Shown: in pieces, positions 56,730 through 64,000 of the stretch | How the letters are laid out: every line of letters starts with the position of its first letter | How positions within the stretch are numbered: the first letter of the stretch is position 1 | Made by a program: the position numbers and the translations under genes | Notes under the pieces: generated by a model | What the model was told of the DNA's origin: nothing | Databases searched by the model: none | What the model saw: the letters and a program-made list of their open reading frames with translations, nothing else | Source of the DNA: Methylibium sp. | GTDB taxonomy: Bacteria > Pseudomonadota > Gammaproteobacteria > Burkholderiales > Burkholderiaceae_C | Length of the DNA: 64,000 nucleotides | Direction: 5' to 3' | Assembly: GCF_013817345.1 (NCBI RefSeq) | Contig: NZ_JACDCW010000001.1 | Coordinates: forward strand, 52,744-116,743

Positions 56730-57665
56730 TCAGCTTTTGGCGTTCGCCGAGCGGCGGCGGGCCATGAAGCCGACGCCGGCCAGGCCGGCCAGCATCAGCG
56801 CATAGGTCGAAGGCTCGGGGATCGCCGCCACGGTCAGCCCCTGCAGCTGCGAAGCGCCCGAACTCAGGCCGCCGATGCCGTACAGGCCCAGCGACGTGGC
56901 CGCCCCGCTTGCCAAATCGATCTCGTACAGGCCGGTCTTGGCATCGCCCACGCCGTCGATCACCAGCGCTGCAAAGGCTCGGTTGCCGGTGCCGGCGATG
57001 TCGAAGCCGACCACCGCGGTGACGTCCAGGCCCAGGCCGCCGAGCAGGGTGCTCGTGCCGGCGTTGGCGTTCAGGCTGTAGAGCGAATCCGAGGTGGCGT
57101 CGATGCCGAACAGCATGGTGCCGGTGGCCGGATCGCGGTCGTTGTTGGCATACGCCACGCCGTCCAGGCGATTGGTGGCGCCGTTGAGTGCACCGTCGAC
57201 GATGACGTTGCCGGCCGGCGTGGCGCCGCCGGAGGTGGCGACCTGCACGCGCAGGTTCTGGCCGCTGTCGGACATGATGCGCAGCGAGTTGGGGCCGGCG
57301 GCGGCGTTGTCGGGCACCGGGTTGAAGTCGAAGCCGAAGGAGCTGCCGGCTAGCGGTGAAGAGAGTGCCGCCACGAAGCTCGCCGCGCCGGTGCCGGCAT
57401 TCAGGGTGTACAGGTTGTTCGCGTTCGACACAGCGAAAAGTTCACCGGTCTTGGGGCGCAGGTCAATGCCCAGCAGGCGTTCGTCGCCGACCAGGCCGGT
57501 GATGGCGATCTCCGGGCCGCCGAACATCGGGTTGCCGCTGTCGAAGGTGACCAGCCTGTTGGTCACGGTCAGGCCGATCAGTGTTTCGGCAGAAGCCGGG
57601 GCGGCCGCGACCAACGCGGTGGCCATGGCAGCGGCGACGCCGCTGCGCTTGAAGAATTTCTGCAT
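56730..57665 (-). CDS. DUF4394 PEP-CTERM sorting-domain protein
   Basis: This 311-residue exported protein has a signal peptide (KRSGVAAAMATALVAAAPASA, cleavage after ASA) and a beta-propeller-like DUF4394 domain with repeated strands such as LIGLTVTNRLVTFDSGNP, LLGIDLRPKTGELFAVS and FGFDFNPVPDNAAAGPNSLRIMSDSGQNLRV. The C-terminal PEP-CTERM sorting tag is IPEPSTYALMLAGLAGVGFMARRR (Pro-Glu-Pro, hydrophobic helix, Arg cluster). It should be processed by an exosortase during export and surface or EPS attachment; the exosortase gene is not in the window. AGGAG 6 nt before the ATG at 57665 supports the start. Confidence 0.9.
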   Translation of the reverse strand: MQKFFKRSGVAAAMATALVAAAPASAETLIGLTVTNRLVTFDSGNPMFGGPEIAITGLVGDERLLGIDLRPKTGELFAVSNANNLYTLNAGTGAASFVAALSSPLAGSSFGFDFNPVPDNAAAGPNSLRIMSDSGQNLRVQVATSGGATPAGNVIVDGALNGATNRLDGVAYANNDRDPATGTMLFGIDATSDSLYSLNANAGTSTLLGGLGLDVTAVVGFDIAGTGNRAFAALVIDGVGDAKTGLYEIDLASGAATSLGLYGIGGLSSGASQLQGLTVAAIPEPSTYALMLAGLAGVGFMARRRSANAKS

Positions 57666-57838
57666 GGGAACTCCTGTGCTGAAGAATGGGTGGTTGACGT
57701 CCGGACGTGCGCAGTGGGAATCCACCAGCACACACCGAGACAACGGGCAAAAGATGTGCACAGATGCTTATGAATGCCGCTTTTGTGCTGGACCCCCCCT
57801 GAACGCGGGATAACAACCGACCTGATGGCCGTGCAGGC

Positions 57839-58078
57839 ATGAAAAACGTGCGGCTCGTCACCGGCGCCAGCGGCAGCGCCATCCATCGCCATCGCCATCG
57901 CCCTCGCTGGCCGCGGCATCGTTGCATCCACCGCACGCCTGGCCGCACGCCGCGGCGGGGCCGTTGCCGTTAATTCGTGCGCGACGAGGCAGCGGCGCAG
58001 GCCCTGATGTCGACCCCACGGGTCACGGAGGCGCGATCGGCAACGTGTCGTCGATCGCGATCATCGACCTCGCAGGGG
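57839..58078 (+). pseudogene. Decayed short-chain dehydrogenase/reductase (SDR) gene
   Basis: An ATG at 57839 opens MKNVRLVTGASGSAI, the start of an SDR Rossmann fold. After a 1-nt shift at the CATCGC repeats (57884-57907) the frame reads IAIALAGRGI; then VAVN is followed, in another frame, by RDEAAAQALM. After an apparent large deletion, GHGGAIGNVSSIA resembles the SDR motif GGAIVNVSSIA. Fragments are in native order but in three frames with no active-site YxxxK, so the gene is dead. The rest of the 57666-58103 gap holds only the 5' region of the PEP-CTERM gene. Confidence 0.7.
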
Positions 58079-58103
58079 GCCGAGCCCGGCGGCGAGCCGC
58101 GGC

Positions 58104-59096
58104 TCAACGCCGCTCGACGATCACCGGCACCAGCCGCAGCGCCTCGCGCACCCGCTCGGCGGCGCCGCGCGCGTCGTCGAGAGACGCATAAGGGCCGGCC
58201 TGGAGCCTGAACAGCGGCGCATCGCTGAACACCGCCATCAGCGGCGCGAGCCAGTCGAGATCGGCCGAGACGCGCTGCTGGAACTCTTCGGCACCACCGC
58301 GTTCGCGGAAGGCGCCGAGCTGCACCCAGAAGCCATGCGTGTCGGCACTCGCGGTGGGCTCCGCGGCGCGTTGAACCATCTCTGCCGCCGGAGTGGCCGG
58401 AGCCGCCGATGGCGACGGCATGCTCACCGCCGGCTGCGTCTGAGCGGGCGGCGGCGAGACCGTCGTCGGCGCAGCGGCCACGGCGCCGCCCGAAGTGATG
58501 TCGCCGGGCGCGACCCGCGTCGGCCGGCGCCATTCGCCGGTGCGGATCGCCTCGAAGGTGAGGCGCTCCACCTCCACCGGCGCCACGCCGTCGACGCCCA
58601 GCTTCCGGGCCGCCGCGTAGCTCAGGTCGATGACGCGGCCCTGAACGAAGGGCCCGCGGTCATTGACCCGCACGACGATCTCGGCTCCGTTGGACGGGTT
58701 GCGCACCCGCGCATAGCTGGGCAGCGGCATCGTCTTGTGCGCCGCCGTCATCGCGTACATGTCGTACACCTCGCCGTTGGCAGTGCGCCGGCCGTGGAAC
58801 TTGCGGCCGTACCAGGAAGCGAGGCCTTGCTCGCGCATGGGGACGTCTCGCGCCTCCGGCGTGTAGTTGCGGCCCAGCACCCGGTAGGGCTTGTTCGGGC
58901 CGCCCGAACGCAGCGGCTCGATGCGGGGAACTGCGTCCGGCGTGCGTTCCAGGCCACGCGGTGGGTCCGAAGGGGGGCCGTCGCCGCCGCCGGTGCGCGG
59001 ACCGGAGGCGCAAGCGCCGAGCAGCAGGGCCAGCAGCAGCGCAGCAACGGGGGCGCAACGCCCGGGCCTAACGGCGAAGCGCCGAGCAGCACCCAT
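58104..59096 (-). CDS. rlpA: Septal ring lytic transglycosylase RlpA (DPBB plus SPOR)
   Basis: This lipoprotein of about 330 residues has a signal peptide ending in the perfect lipobox LLGAC. The double-psi beta-barrel domain (about residues 85-175) is GLASWYGRKFHGRRTANGEVYDMYAMTAAHKTMPLPS with the catalytic-type Asp in VVRVNDRGPFVQGRVIDLS. A Pro/Ala-rich linker is followed by a C-terminal SPOR domain (FWVQLGAFRERGGAEEFQQRV) that binds denuded septal peptidoglycan. It cleaves glycan strands during cell separation. ATG 59096 gives the cleanest signal peptide; ATG 59159 or 59171 would lengthen the N-terminus. Confidence 0.93.
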   Translation of the reverse strand: MGAARRFAVRPGRCAPVAALLLALLLGACASGPRTGGGDGPPSDPPRGLERTPDAVPRIEPLRSGGPNKPYRVLGRNYTPEARDVPMREQGLASWYGRKFHGRRTANGEVYDMYAMTAAHKTMPLPSYARVRNPSNGAEIVVRVNDRGPFVQGRVIDLSYAAARKLGVDGVAPVEVERLTFEAIRTGEWRRPTRVAPGDITSGGAVAAAPTTVSPPPAQTQPAVSMPSPSAAPATPAAEMVQRAAEPTASADTHGFWVQLGAFRERGGAEEFQQRVSADLDWLAPLMAVFSDAPLFRLQAGPYASLDDARGAAERVREALRLVPVIVERR

Positions 59097-59295
59097 CGAG
59101 GGGGCCGCGGCGATGAAGCCGGGCAACGGGCCGACGGGCGGGGCGGCGCGATCGTGCATGGCCGCGACCATAACCGAGCGATCCGCGGACCACCGCCGCG
59201 CGCATCGCCCGCTGGCGCGACACTGTCGAACATGTCGCGGTCGGTGCGTCTTTGCCGGCCGGGCTCTCAACTCGATTCATTGCGAGGCCTCGTTC

Positions 59296-60570
59296 ATGGA
59301 CCCCTACGACCACGATCTCGAACGCGGCATGCGCAACCGCCGCGCCATCCTCGGCGACGCCTGGGTCGACAAGTCGGTCGCCAACGCCAACGCGTTCAAC
59401 GCCGACTTCCAGAACTTCATCACCCGCTACGCCTGGAACGACGTGTGGGGCCGCCCTGGCCTGGACGCCAGGACGCGCCGCATCATCGTGCTGGCCATCA
59501 CCTGTGCGCTCGGCCGCTGGGAGGAATACGAGCTGCACCTGCGAGCTGCACTCACCGGCGGCAGCGGCGCCGGCCTGGGCGCGGGCGATCACGCCGACAC
59601 GCGGCTCACGCCCGACGAGGTCAAGGAAGTGCTCATGCAAGCCGCCATCTACGCTGGCGTGCCGGCCGCCAACACGGGCGTGGCGATCGCCACCCGGCTG
59701 CTGCGCGAAATCGGTCGCGAACTGCCGCCGCTGCCGGCCACCGAGGCGGTGCACCCCGGTACCGGCCGCTCGCGGCGCAGCCAGGGCAGCCCCGCCCTGC
59801 ACTACACGCTGCGAGAGCCGCGCAGCGGCGCGCCGGCCCCGCACACCTTCGTGCTCAGCCACGCGCTCGGCTGCGACGCGAGCCTGTGGGACGAACTGGC
59901 CAACGCGCTGGCCGCGCAGCACCGCGTGATCTGCTACGACCACCGCGGCCATGGCGATTCCGATGCGCCGCCGGGCCCCTACACGATGGCGGCGCTGGCG
60001 CAAGACGCCGAGCGACTGCTGGCCGAGCTGCAGCCCGGACCGGTGATCTGGGTCGGCCTGTCGCTGGGCGGCATGGTCGGGCTGGAACTCGCGTTGCGCC
60101 ATCCGGAACGCCTGAAGGCGCTGGTCATCGCCAATTCCAGTTCGGGATTCGGACATGAGGGACGCAGCGCCTGGCAGCAGCGCATCGACGCCATCGAGCA
60201 CGGCGGCCTGGAGGCCGTCGCCGATGCGGCCATGCAGCGCTGGTTCAGCGAATCCTTTCGCCAGGCGCAGGCGGCCACCGTGGCGCGCTGGCGCCGGCGC
60301 GTGGTGAGCACACCGGTGGCGGGCTACCTTGGCGCCAGCCACGCGGTGATGCACATGGACACCACCGCGCGGCTGCCGCAAATTGCCGTGCCCGCGCTCG
60401 TGATCGCCGGCGACCAGGACCAGGGCACGCCGCTGGCGATGTCGCAGGCCATCGCGCATGCGGTGCCGAAGGCGCGTCTGGTGGTCATCGACGGCGCGGC
60501 GCATTTGAGCGTGCTCGAGCAGCCGGGCGCGTTCGAGGCCGCGGTGCGCGACTTCATCGGCGGCGTGTGA
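59296..60570 (+). CDS. Carboxymuconolactone decarboxylase / 3-oxoadipate enol-lactonase fusion (PcaC-PcaD order)
   Basis: This 424-residue two-domain protein has residues 1-130 as a carboxymuconolactone decarboxylase (RRAILGDAWVDKSVANANAFNADFQNFITRYAWNDVWGRPGLDARTRR then EVLMQAAIYAGVPAAN). Residues about 165-424 are an alpha/beta-hydrolase with nucleophile Ser in VGLSLGGMVGL, Asp in IAGDQDQGTP and His in GAAHLSVLEQP, matching PcaD. Together they would perform two consecutive steps of the protocatechuate beta-ketoadipate branch. Known actinobacterial PcaL fusions have the opposite order (lactonase first). No other pca gene is present here; the next gene encodes an unrelated membrane protein. 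Confidence 0.92.
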   Translation: MDPYDHDLERGMRNRRAILGDAWVDKSVANANAFNADFQNFITRYAWNDVWGRPGLDARTRRIIVLAITCALGRWEEYELHLRAALTGGSGAGLGAGDHADTRLTPDEVKEVLMQAAIYAGVPAANTGVAIATRLLREIGRELPPLPATEAVHPGTGRSRRSQGSPALHYTLREPRSGAPAPHTFVLSHALGCDASLWDELANALAAQHRVICYDHRGHGDSDAPPGPYTMAALAQDAERLLAELQPGPVIWVGLSLGGMVGLELALRHPERLKALVIANSSSGFGHEGRSAWQQRIDAIEHGGLEAVADAAMQRWFSESFRQAQAATVARWRRRVVSTPVAGYLGASHAVMHMDTTARLPQIAVPALVIAGDQDQGTPLAMSQAIAHAVPKARLVVIDGAAHLSVLEQPGAFEAAVRDFIGGV

Positions 60571-60611
60571 GCGTCGCCCCCGACCTTTCTACTTTTTGAC
60601 GGACCTCAGCC

Positions 60612-61178
60612 ATGGACGCCCTGACGACTCTCCTGCCCAGCATTCCCCCCGCCGTGTGGTGGGCGCTCGCCGTTGTGATGACGATCATCGGCGTGGCCGG
60701 CACCGTGCTGCCGGTGCTGCCCGGCACGCTCCTGGTGATGGCCGGCCTGTTCCTTGGCGCCTGGATCGATGGTTTCGTGCGGGTTTCGGGCTGGACCGTG
60801 GCGGCGATTGCCGTTCTGGCGCTGCTCGCGCTGGCCATCGATTTCGTCGCCTCCGTGCTCGGCGCCCAGCGCGTCGGCGCCAGCCGGTGGGCGCTGATCG
60901 GCGCGGCATTGGGAACCGTGGTGGGCCTGTTCATGGGCCTGATCGGCGTGCTGTTCATGCCCTTCGTGGGCGCGGTCGCCGGAGAGCTCTACGCGCTGCG
61001 GCAGCCGCCGGCCGGTGGCCTGGTGCCCGCGACGCCGGGCGTGCCGGTCGACAGCGACACGCGGCGCGCGTTCAGGGTCGGCACCGCTGCCTGGATCGGC
61101 ATGCTGGTTGGCACGGCGGTGAAACTGGCGCTCGGCTTCGTGATGATCGGCGTGTTCGTCGTGGCCTTGCTGTGGTGA
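60612..61178 (+). CDS. DUF456 integral membrane protein
   Basis: This 188-residue, highly hydrophobic protein of the DUF456 family has four or five predicted membrane segments, for example VWWALAVVMTIIGVAGTVLPVLPGTLLVMAGLFLGAW and ALIGAALGTVVGLFMGLIGVLFMPFVGAVAGELY. A soluble Pro-rich loop around residue 140 precedes the last helices. Gly-rich helix-packing motifs (GxxxG) are frequent. Function unknown. It starts 41 bp after the decarboxylase-lactonase gene and may be in the same transcript. Confidence 0.88.
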   Translation: MDALTTLLPSIPPAVWWALAVVMTIIGVAGTVLPVLPGTLLVMAGLFLGAWIDGFVRVSGWTVAAIAVLALLALAIDFVASVLGAQRVGASRWALIGAALGTVVGLFMGLIGVLFMPFVGAVAGELYALRQPPAGGLVPATPGVPVDSDTRRAFRVGTAAWIGMLVGTAVKLALGFVMIGVFVVALLW

Positions 61179-61209
61179 GGAGCGGGCCGCCCCGGCTCCG
61201 CTTGTCGCG

Positions 61210-61989
61210 TCAGCCGCCCGGCCGCCAGCCCAGACCCTCGCTCGTGCCGGCGCGCGGCCGGTACTCGCAGCCGACGTAGCCCTCGTAGCCGAGCGCGTCG
61301 ATCACTTCGAACAGGTAAGCGAAGTTCAGCTCGCCGGCATCGGGTTCCTGGCGCGCCGGGACGCCGGCGATCTGCAGATGGCCTACGCGCCCCTGGGGCA
61401 GATAGTGGCGCAGCTTCATCGCCACGTCGCCTTCGACGACCTGACAGTGGTACAGGTCCATCTGCACCTTCAGGTTCGCGGCGCCCACCAGACTGACGAT
61501 CTCGTGCGCATGGTCTTGCCGGTTCAGAAAATAGCCCGGCATGTCACGCTGGTTGATCGGCTCGATCAGCAGGTCCACGCCGGCCGTGGCCGCCTGCGCT
61601 GCGGCCCAGGCCAGGCGCTCGATGTACGCCGCCTGCAGCGCGGCGCGCTCGGTGCCTTGCGGTAGGCAGCCGGCCATGACATGCACACGCGGGCAATCGA
61701 CGGCCTGGGCATACACAAGGGCCTCATCGACGCTGCGCCGGAAGTCGTCGTTGCGGCCCGGCAGGCATGCCAGGCCGCGTTCGCCTCCTGCCCAGTCACC
61801 CGGTGGTGCGTTCATCAGCACTAGCGGCAGGCCGGCGGAGGCGAGTCGTTCGCTCAGGGCGGCGGCCGGGTGTTCGTACGGGAACTGGCATTCGACGGCC
61901 GCAAAGCCGTCGCGCGCCGCGGCGGCAGGGCGATCGAGAAAGGAATGCTCCGTGTAGAGCAGGCTCAGGTTGGCGGCGAAACGTGGCAT
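61210..61989 (-). CDS. hyi: Hydroxypyruvate isomerase family protein
   Basis: This 259-residue TIM-barrel protein of the hydroxypyruvate isomerase family converts hydroxypyruvate and tartronate semialdehyde; related members act on 2-oxotetronate 4-phosphate. Motifs: [36 protein letters not shown] at the N-terminus, metal ligands in [16 protein letters not shown] (Glu about 143) and VGCEYRP near the C-terminus (Glu about 240), [12 protein letters not shown] and [19 protein letters not shown]. The ATG at 61989 gives the standard length. CAGCAT lies 6 nt upstream and no ribosome site is seen. It is 50 bp downstream of a methyltransferase gene on the same strand. Confidence 0.93.
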   Translation of the reverse strand: MPRFAANLSLLYTEHSFLDRPAAAARDGFAAVECQFPYEHPAAALSERLASAGLPLVLMNAPPGDWAGGERGLACLPGRNDDFRRSVDEALVYAQAVDCPRVHVMAGCLPQGTERAALQAAYIERLAWAAAQAATAGVDLLIEPINQRDMPGYFLNRQDHAHEIVSLVGAANLKVQMDLYHCQVVEGDVAMKLRHYLPQGRVGHLQIAGVPARQEPDAGELNFAYLFEVIDALGYEGYVGCEYRPRAGTSEGLGWRPGG

Positions 61990-62039
61990 GCGCGCATGCT
62001 GCCAGCTTCGCGCGGTGGCGCGTGGCGCGCGAACACGCC

Positions 62040-62732
62040 CTAAGCCTTGTCGTTGCGCAACACGACCAGCTTCGACAGCCGGAACAGGTTCACTGGCCGG
62101 ACCGATTCGACGTGCCAGTCGTGCGCGAGGATGTGCTCCTCGTAAGCGAAGTCCGAGCGAAATCCGACGCGGTCGGCCACCGAACGCACCGCGCGCTCCA
62201 TCAACCACCAGAACGGGCTGCCACTGAAGTGGTTGACGACGAGGATCGCGCCGCCCGGCTTGCACACGCGCCGGATCTCGTGCACCAGCCGCGCCGGATG
62301 CGGCGTGACCGACAGGACGTAAGGGACCGTTATGCAATCGAAGCTGTCATCGGCAAATTCCATGCGTTCGGCGTTCATCACCTGCAGGGCCACCTGGCGC
62401 TGTGGCATCGCGGCCGCACGTGCACGCGCACGCTCCAGCATGTCGGCAGACAGATCGATGCCCACCACACGCGAGTCCGGCGGATACCCGGCGAGGGTGA
62501 GGCCGGTGCCCACGCCGACCTCCAGCACCGAAGCAGGATGCAGGGCCGAGGCCGCTGCCGTCATGGCCTTGCGGCCGGGCTCGAGTACTCGACCGAACAC
62601 CCAGTCGTACAAGGGGGCAAAGCGGTCGTAGGTGCGCACGACGGCATTGGCCGTGGGGCCGGGCCTCGCGTGCTCGCTGAATGTTTCCGGCTCGGGTTGA
62701 CGCGCCGCGGTTCGCACTCCGCTTTCTCTCAT
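62040..62732 (-). CDS. UbiE-like phosphatidylethanolamine N-methyltransferase (PmtA-type)
   Basis: This 230-residue class I SAM methyltransferase has [26 protein letters not shown] before motif [38 protein letters not shown], a combination seen in Rhodobacter-type phosphatidylethanolamine N-methyltransferases related to UbiE. Motif II/III are [12 protein letters not shown] and [14 protein letters not shown]. It probably makes monomethyl- to phosphatidylcholine at the membrane. AGGAAAA upstream supports the ATG at 62732. The other methyltransferase class (Sinorhizobium type) is represented at 4.2-4.75 kb. Confidence 0.85.
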   Translation of the reverse strand: MRESGVRTAARQPEPETFSEHARPGPTANAVVRTYDRFAPLYDWVFGRVLEPGRKAMTAAASALHPASVLEVGVGTGLTLAGYPPDSRVVGIDLSADMLERARARAAAMPQRQVALQVMNAERMEFADDSFDCITVPYVLSVTPHPARLVHEIRRVCKPGGAILVVNHFSGSPFWWLMERAVRSVADRVGFRSDFAYEEHILAHDWHVESVRPVNLFRLSKLVVLRNDKA

Positions 62733-62913
62733 GAGGTTTTCCTAGCAAGTGGATGACGTGGATGCTACGTGTGGCAACCCCGGTGCCTGCCATGGCCCTT
62801 GCTGCAAGCGCAGAGTGTTCTTGCGCCGTGATCTGTGGGAACAGCGATTGCTCCTAACGTGCGCGACCGACGGAGCCTCGCATGAACGATGCTTTGCCCG
62901 AGAAGGAACGACC

Positions 62914-63123
62914 ATGACGACACAGCCCGATACGAAACCTGTTGATCCCGCGCCTGCCGAGCACGAGGAAGACCTGATCGACGAGGCCGTCGAAGAAAGC
63001 TTCCCCGCCAGCGATCCGCCGGCCATCACGCCGCGGCGCAAGGCTGTCGATGAGGACGCGGGGCGCAAGCCGGCAAAGGGTGACGACACGCAGCAACAAC
63101 CACCGGTGCCATCGCCTTCGTGA
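62914..63123 (+). CDS. Small acidic hypothetical protein (SFPASDPPA motif)
   Basis: This 69-residue acidic, Pro-rich, probably disordered protein has a central motif EDLIDEAVEESFPASDPPAITP that recurs in small uncharacterised proteobacterial proteins. AAGGAA 8 nt before the ATG at 62914 supports the start; an upstream frame (62749) is not supported. A tiny upstream frame (62882-62917) ends in TGA overlapping the ATG, which might couple translation. No membrane segment or known domain. It lies alone between the divergent methyltransferase gene and the tRNA-Arg. Function unknown. Confidence 0.75.
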   Translation: MTTQPDTKPVDPAPAEHEEDLIDEAVEESFPASDPPAITPRRKAVDEDAGRKPAKGDDTQQQPPVPSPS

Positions 63124-63170
63124 TGTAGCGCCGGCGCGCGTCGACACCGGCGTCTCACGTTTATTTGCGT

Positions 63171-63246
63171 TGGTGCGCCCGGCTGGGATCGAACCAGCAA
63201 CCCCTGCCTTCGGAGGGCAGTACTCTATCCATTGAGCTACGGACGC
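63171..63246 (-). tRNA. tRNA-Arg (anticodon CCG)
   Basis: This 76-nt tRNA on the minus strand has acceptor stem GCGTCCG/CGGGCGC (7 bp, one G-U), D-arm TAGCTCAATGGATAGAGT, anticodon stem CTGCC/GGCAG with loop CTCCGAA giving anticodon CCG, and T-arm GGTTCGATCC. The discriminator A is followed by an encoded CCA (63171-63173). It should read CGG arginine codons, frequent in this GC-rich genome. Confidence 0.96.
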
Positions 63247-63314
63247 AGGGCGTGGATTCTAGCGCGCGCGCTTGCGGGCCTTCGCCCAGCGCGGCTCGTC
63301 AGGGAGGCGGCCTC

Positions 63315-63320
63315 TATAAT
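63315..63320 (+). promoter_or_regulatory. Consensus -10 upstream of the cytochrome gene
   Basis: TATAAT is a perfect -10 hexamer in a GC-rich stretch, 74 bp before the cytochrome ATG. The -35 region (around 63292-63297) is poor. It would give a leader of about 68 nt with a GAGGA ribosome site. Confidence 0.5.
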
Positions 63321-63394
63321 CGCCCGGCTTTGCCACCGGCTGCCGACGCACCGCGCTGCGCGGGGCTCGACCCCCCAGTTTTTCCGAGGATTTC

Positions 63395-64000
63395 ATGAGC
63401 GACCCTGTGCCCTCCCACGCCGATCCGGAAGCCAATCACGAAGGTCCGATCCGCACGCCCAAGCAGTTGCTCATCGCCGTGGTGGCGTCGTTCGTCATTC
63501 CGATCGCCGTCATCGTGATGCTGGCCAGTTTCGTGTCGAATGCGGTTAAACCGGGCGCGGGCACCGAAATGCTCGACGAGCAGGCGATCGCCCAGCGGCT
63601 GGCGCCGGTCGGGCAGGTCGTGGTCCGCGACGTCACCGACGTGAGCGTGATGAAGTCCGGTGCCGAGGTCTACACCGCTCAATGCGCCGCTTGTCACGAC
63701 GCCGGTCTGGCCAATGCACCGAAGTTCGGCGATGCCGGTGCCTGGGCGCCACGCATCACCGCCGGCTATGAGGCGCTGCTGACATCGGCGCTCGAGGGCA
63801 AGGGGGCCATGGGCCCGCAAGGCGGCGGCGATTTCAGCGACCTGGAAATCGGCCGCGCCGTGGTTCACCTGGCCAATGCCGGGGGCGCCAAGTTCGAGGA
63901 GCCCAAGCCGGCGCCCGCCATGGCGGCGGCAAGCGAGCCGGCCCCCGCGTTGAGCGGCGCGGCTGCGACCACCGCGGCACCCGCGCCGACTGCGCCGCCC
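63395..64000 (+). CDS. c-type cytochrome, class I (3' truncated by window end)
   Basis: This is the first 202 codons of a monohaem cytochrome. Residues about 22-50 are a single membrane anchor (PKQLLIAVVASFVIPIAVIVMLASFV). The haem site CAACH follows in VYTAQCAACHDAGLANAPKFGD (near residue 97), and the axial Met is likely in GKGAMGPQGGGDFSD. After the haem domain an Ala/Pro-rich tail begins and continues beyond the window. It is related to the cytochrome c5 group and acts in periplasmic electron transfer. GAGGA 6 nt before ATG 63395 supports the start; TATAAT lies upstream. Confidence 0.92.
   Translation, partial: MSDPVPSHADPEANHEGPIRTPKQLLIAVVASFVIPIAVIVMLASFVSNAVKPGAGTEMLDEQAIAQRLAPVGQVVVRDVTDVSVMKSGAEVYTAQCAACHDAGLANAPKFGDAGAWAPRITAGYEALLTSALEGKGAMGPQGGGDFSDLEIGRAVVHLANAGGAKFEEPKPAPAMAAASEPAPALSGAAATTAAPAPTAPP

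Noticed and set aside
57884..57907. CATCGC hexamer repeats considered as a CRISPR-like or variable tandem array
   Set aside because: Only three to four units, no spacers; better explained as part of the decayed SDR gene.
62882..62917. 11-codon frame overlapping the start of the small acidic protein
   Set aside because: No ribosome site of its own and no informative residues; kept only as a note on possible coupling.

Overview
The window is GC-rich chromosomal DNA with short intergenic gaps. It reads as a betaproteobacterium of the order Burkholderiales, close to the Rubrivivax/Leptothrix/Methylibium group. The inference rests on gene content and order: pilT-pilU with an intervening cyclic-nucleotide-binding gene, the yraN-diaA-dolP locus, oxyR-recG-dps-katG, a PEP-CTERM protein with a CAAX-protease-related gene, and a GTP-dependent PEP carboxykinase. 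I see no prophage, IS element, conjugation gene or CRISPR array. The only mobile-looking features are short palindromic or dispersed repeats, one of them inside putA.

Layout. 1-4.1 kb: the stress-kinase cluster prkA (5' end missing), yeaH, spoVR. 4.2-8.5 kb: a phospholipid methyltransferase-like gene, an FAD-linked D-lactate/glycolate-type dehydrogenase, a cobalamin adenosyltransferase, and a DAHP synthase preceded by a Phe/Tyr/Trp-rich leader peptide and an intrinsic attenuator. 8.5-15.1 kb: threonine dehydratase, tldD, rsmI, yraN, diaA, dolP and a hydroxyisobutyrate-dehydrogenase-like reductase. 15.2-18.8 kb: the retraction ATPases pilU and pilT around a CRP-like sensor gene, with divergent yggS. 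18.8-23.6 kb: a complete branched-chain amino-acid ABC transporter (livG-F-J-H-M). 23.9-29.6 kb: proline/glutamate metabolism (putA, proC, gdhA). 29.6-30.3 kb: an AbrB/VapC toxin-antitoxin pair.

30.4-38.3 kb is an oxidative-stress block on the minus strand: recG, oxyR, a PHA-system protein, a decayed second katG tail, dps, ubiA and intact katG. 38.3-40.6 kb: the queuosine genes queA and tgt. 40.6-46.9 kb: CAAX-protease-related protein, LplT/PlsC fusion, rlmJ, ChaN-like lipoprotein, MOSC protein and an orphan tungstate/molybdate-type binding protein. 47-49 kb: pckG. 49-56.6 kb: a small hypothetical, a UPF0149/SEC-C protein, a phosphoesterase, argP with divergent dadA, and a LysR gene with divergent mmsA. 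56.7-64 kb: a PEP-CTERM protein, a short-chain dehydrogenase relic, rlpA, a carboxymuconolactone decarboxylase/enol-lactonase fusion, a DUF456 protein, hydroxypyruvate isomerase, a second phospholipid methyltransferase, a small acidic protein, tRNA-Arg(CCG) and a c-type cytochrome cut by the window end.

The observations most worth following up are: (i) the aroG attenuator; (ii) a recurrent arrangement in which a -10-like hexamer lies exactly 6-7 nt before an ATG with no Shine-Dalgarno sequence, suggesting frequent leaderless mRNAs; (iii) a palindromic element inserted in frame in putA; (iv) the katG relic just upstream of dps; and (v) the decarboxylase-lactonase fusion, whose domain order is the reverse of the actinobacterial PcaL enzymes.
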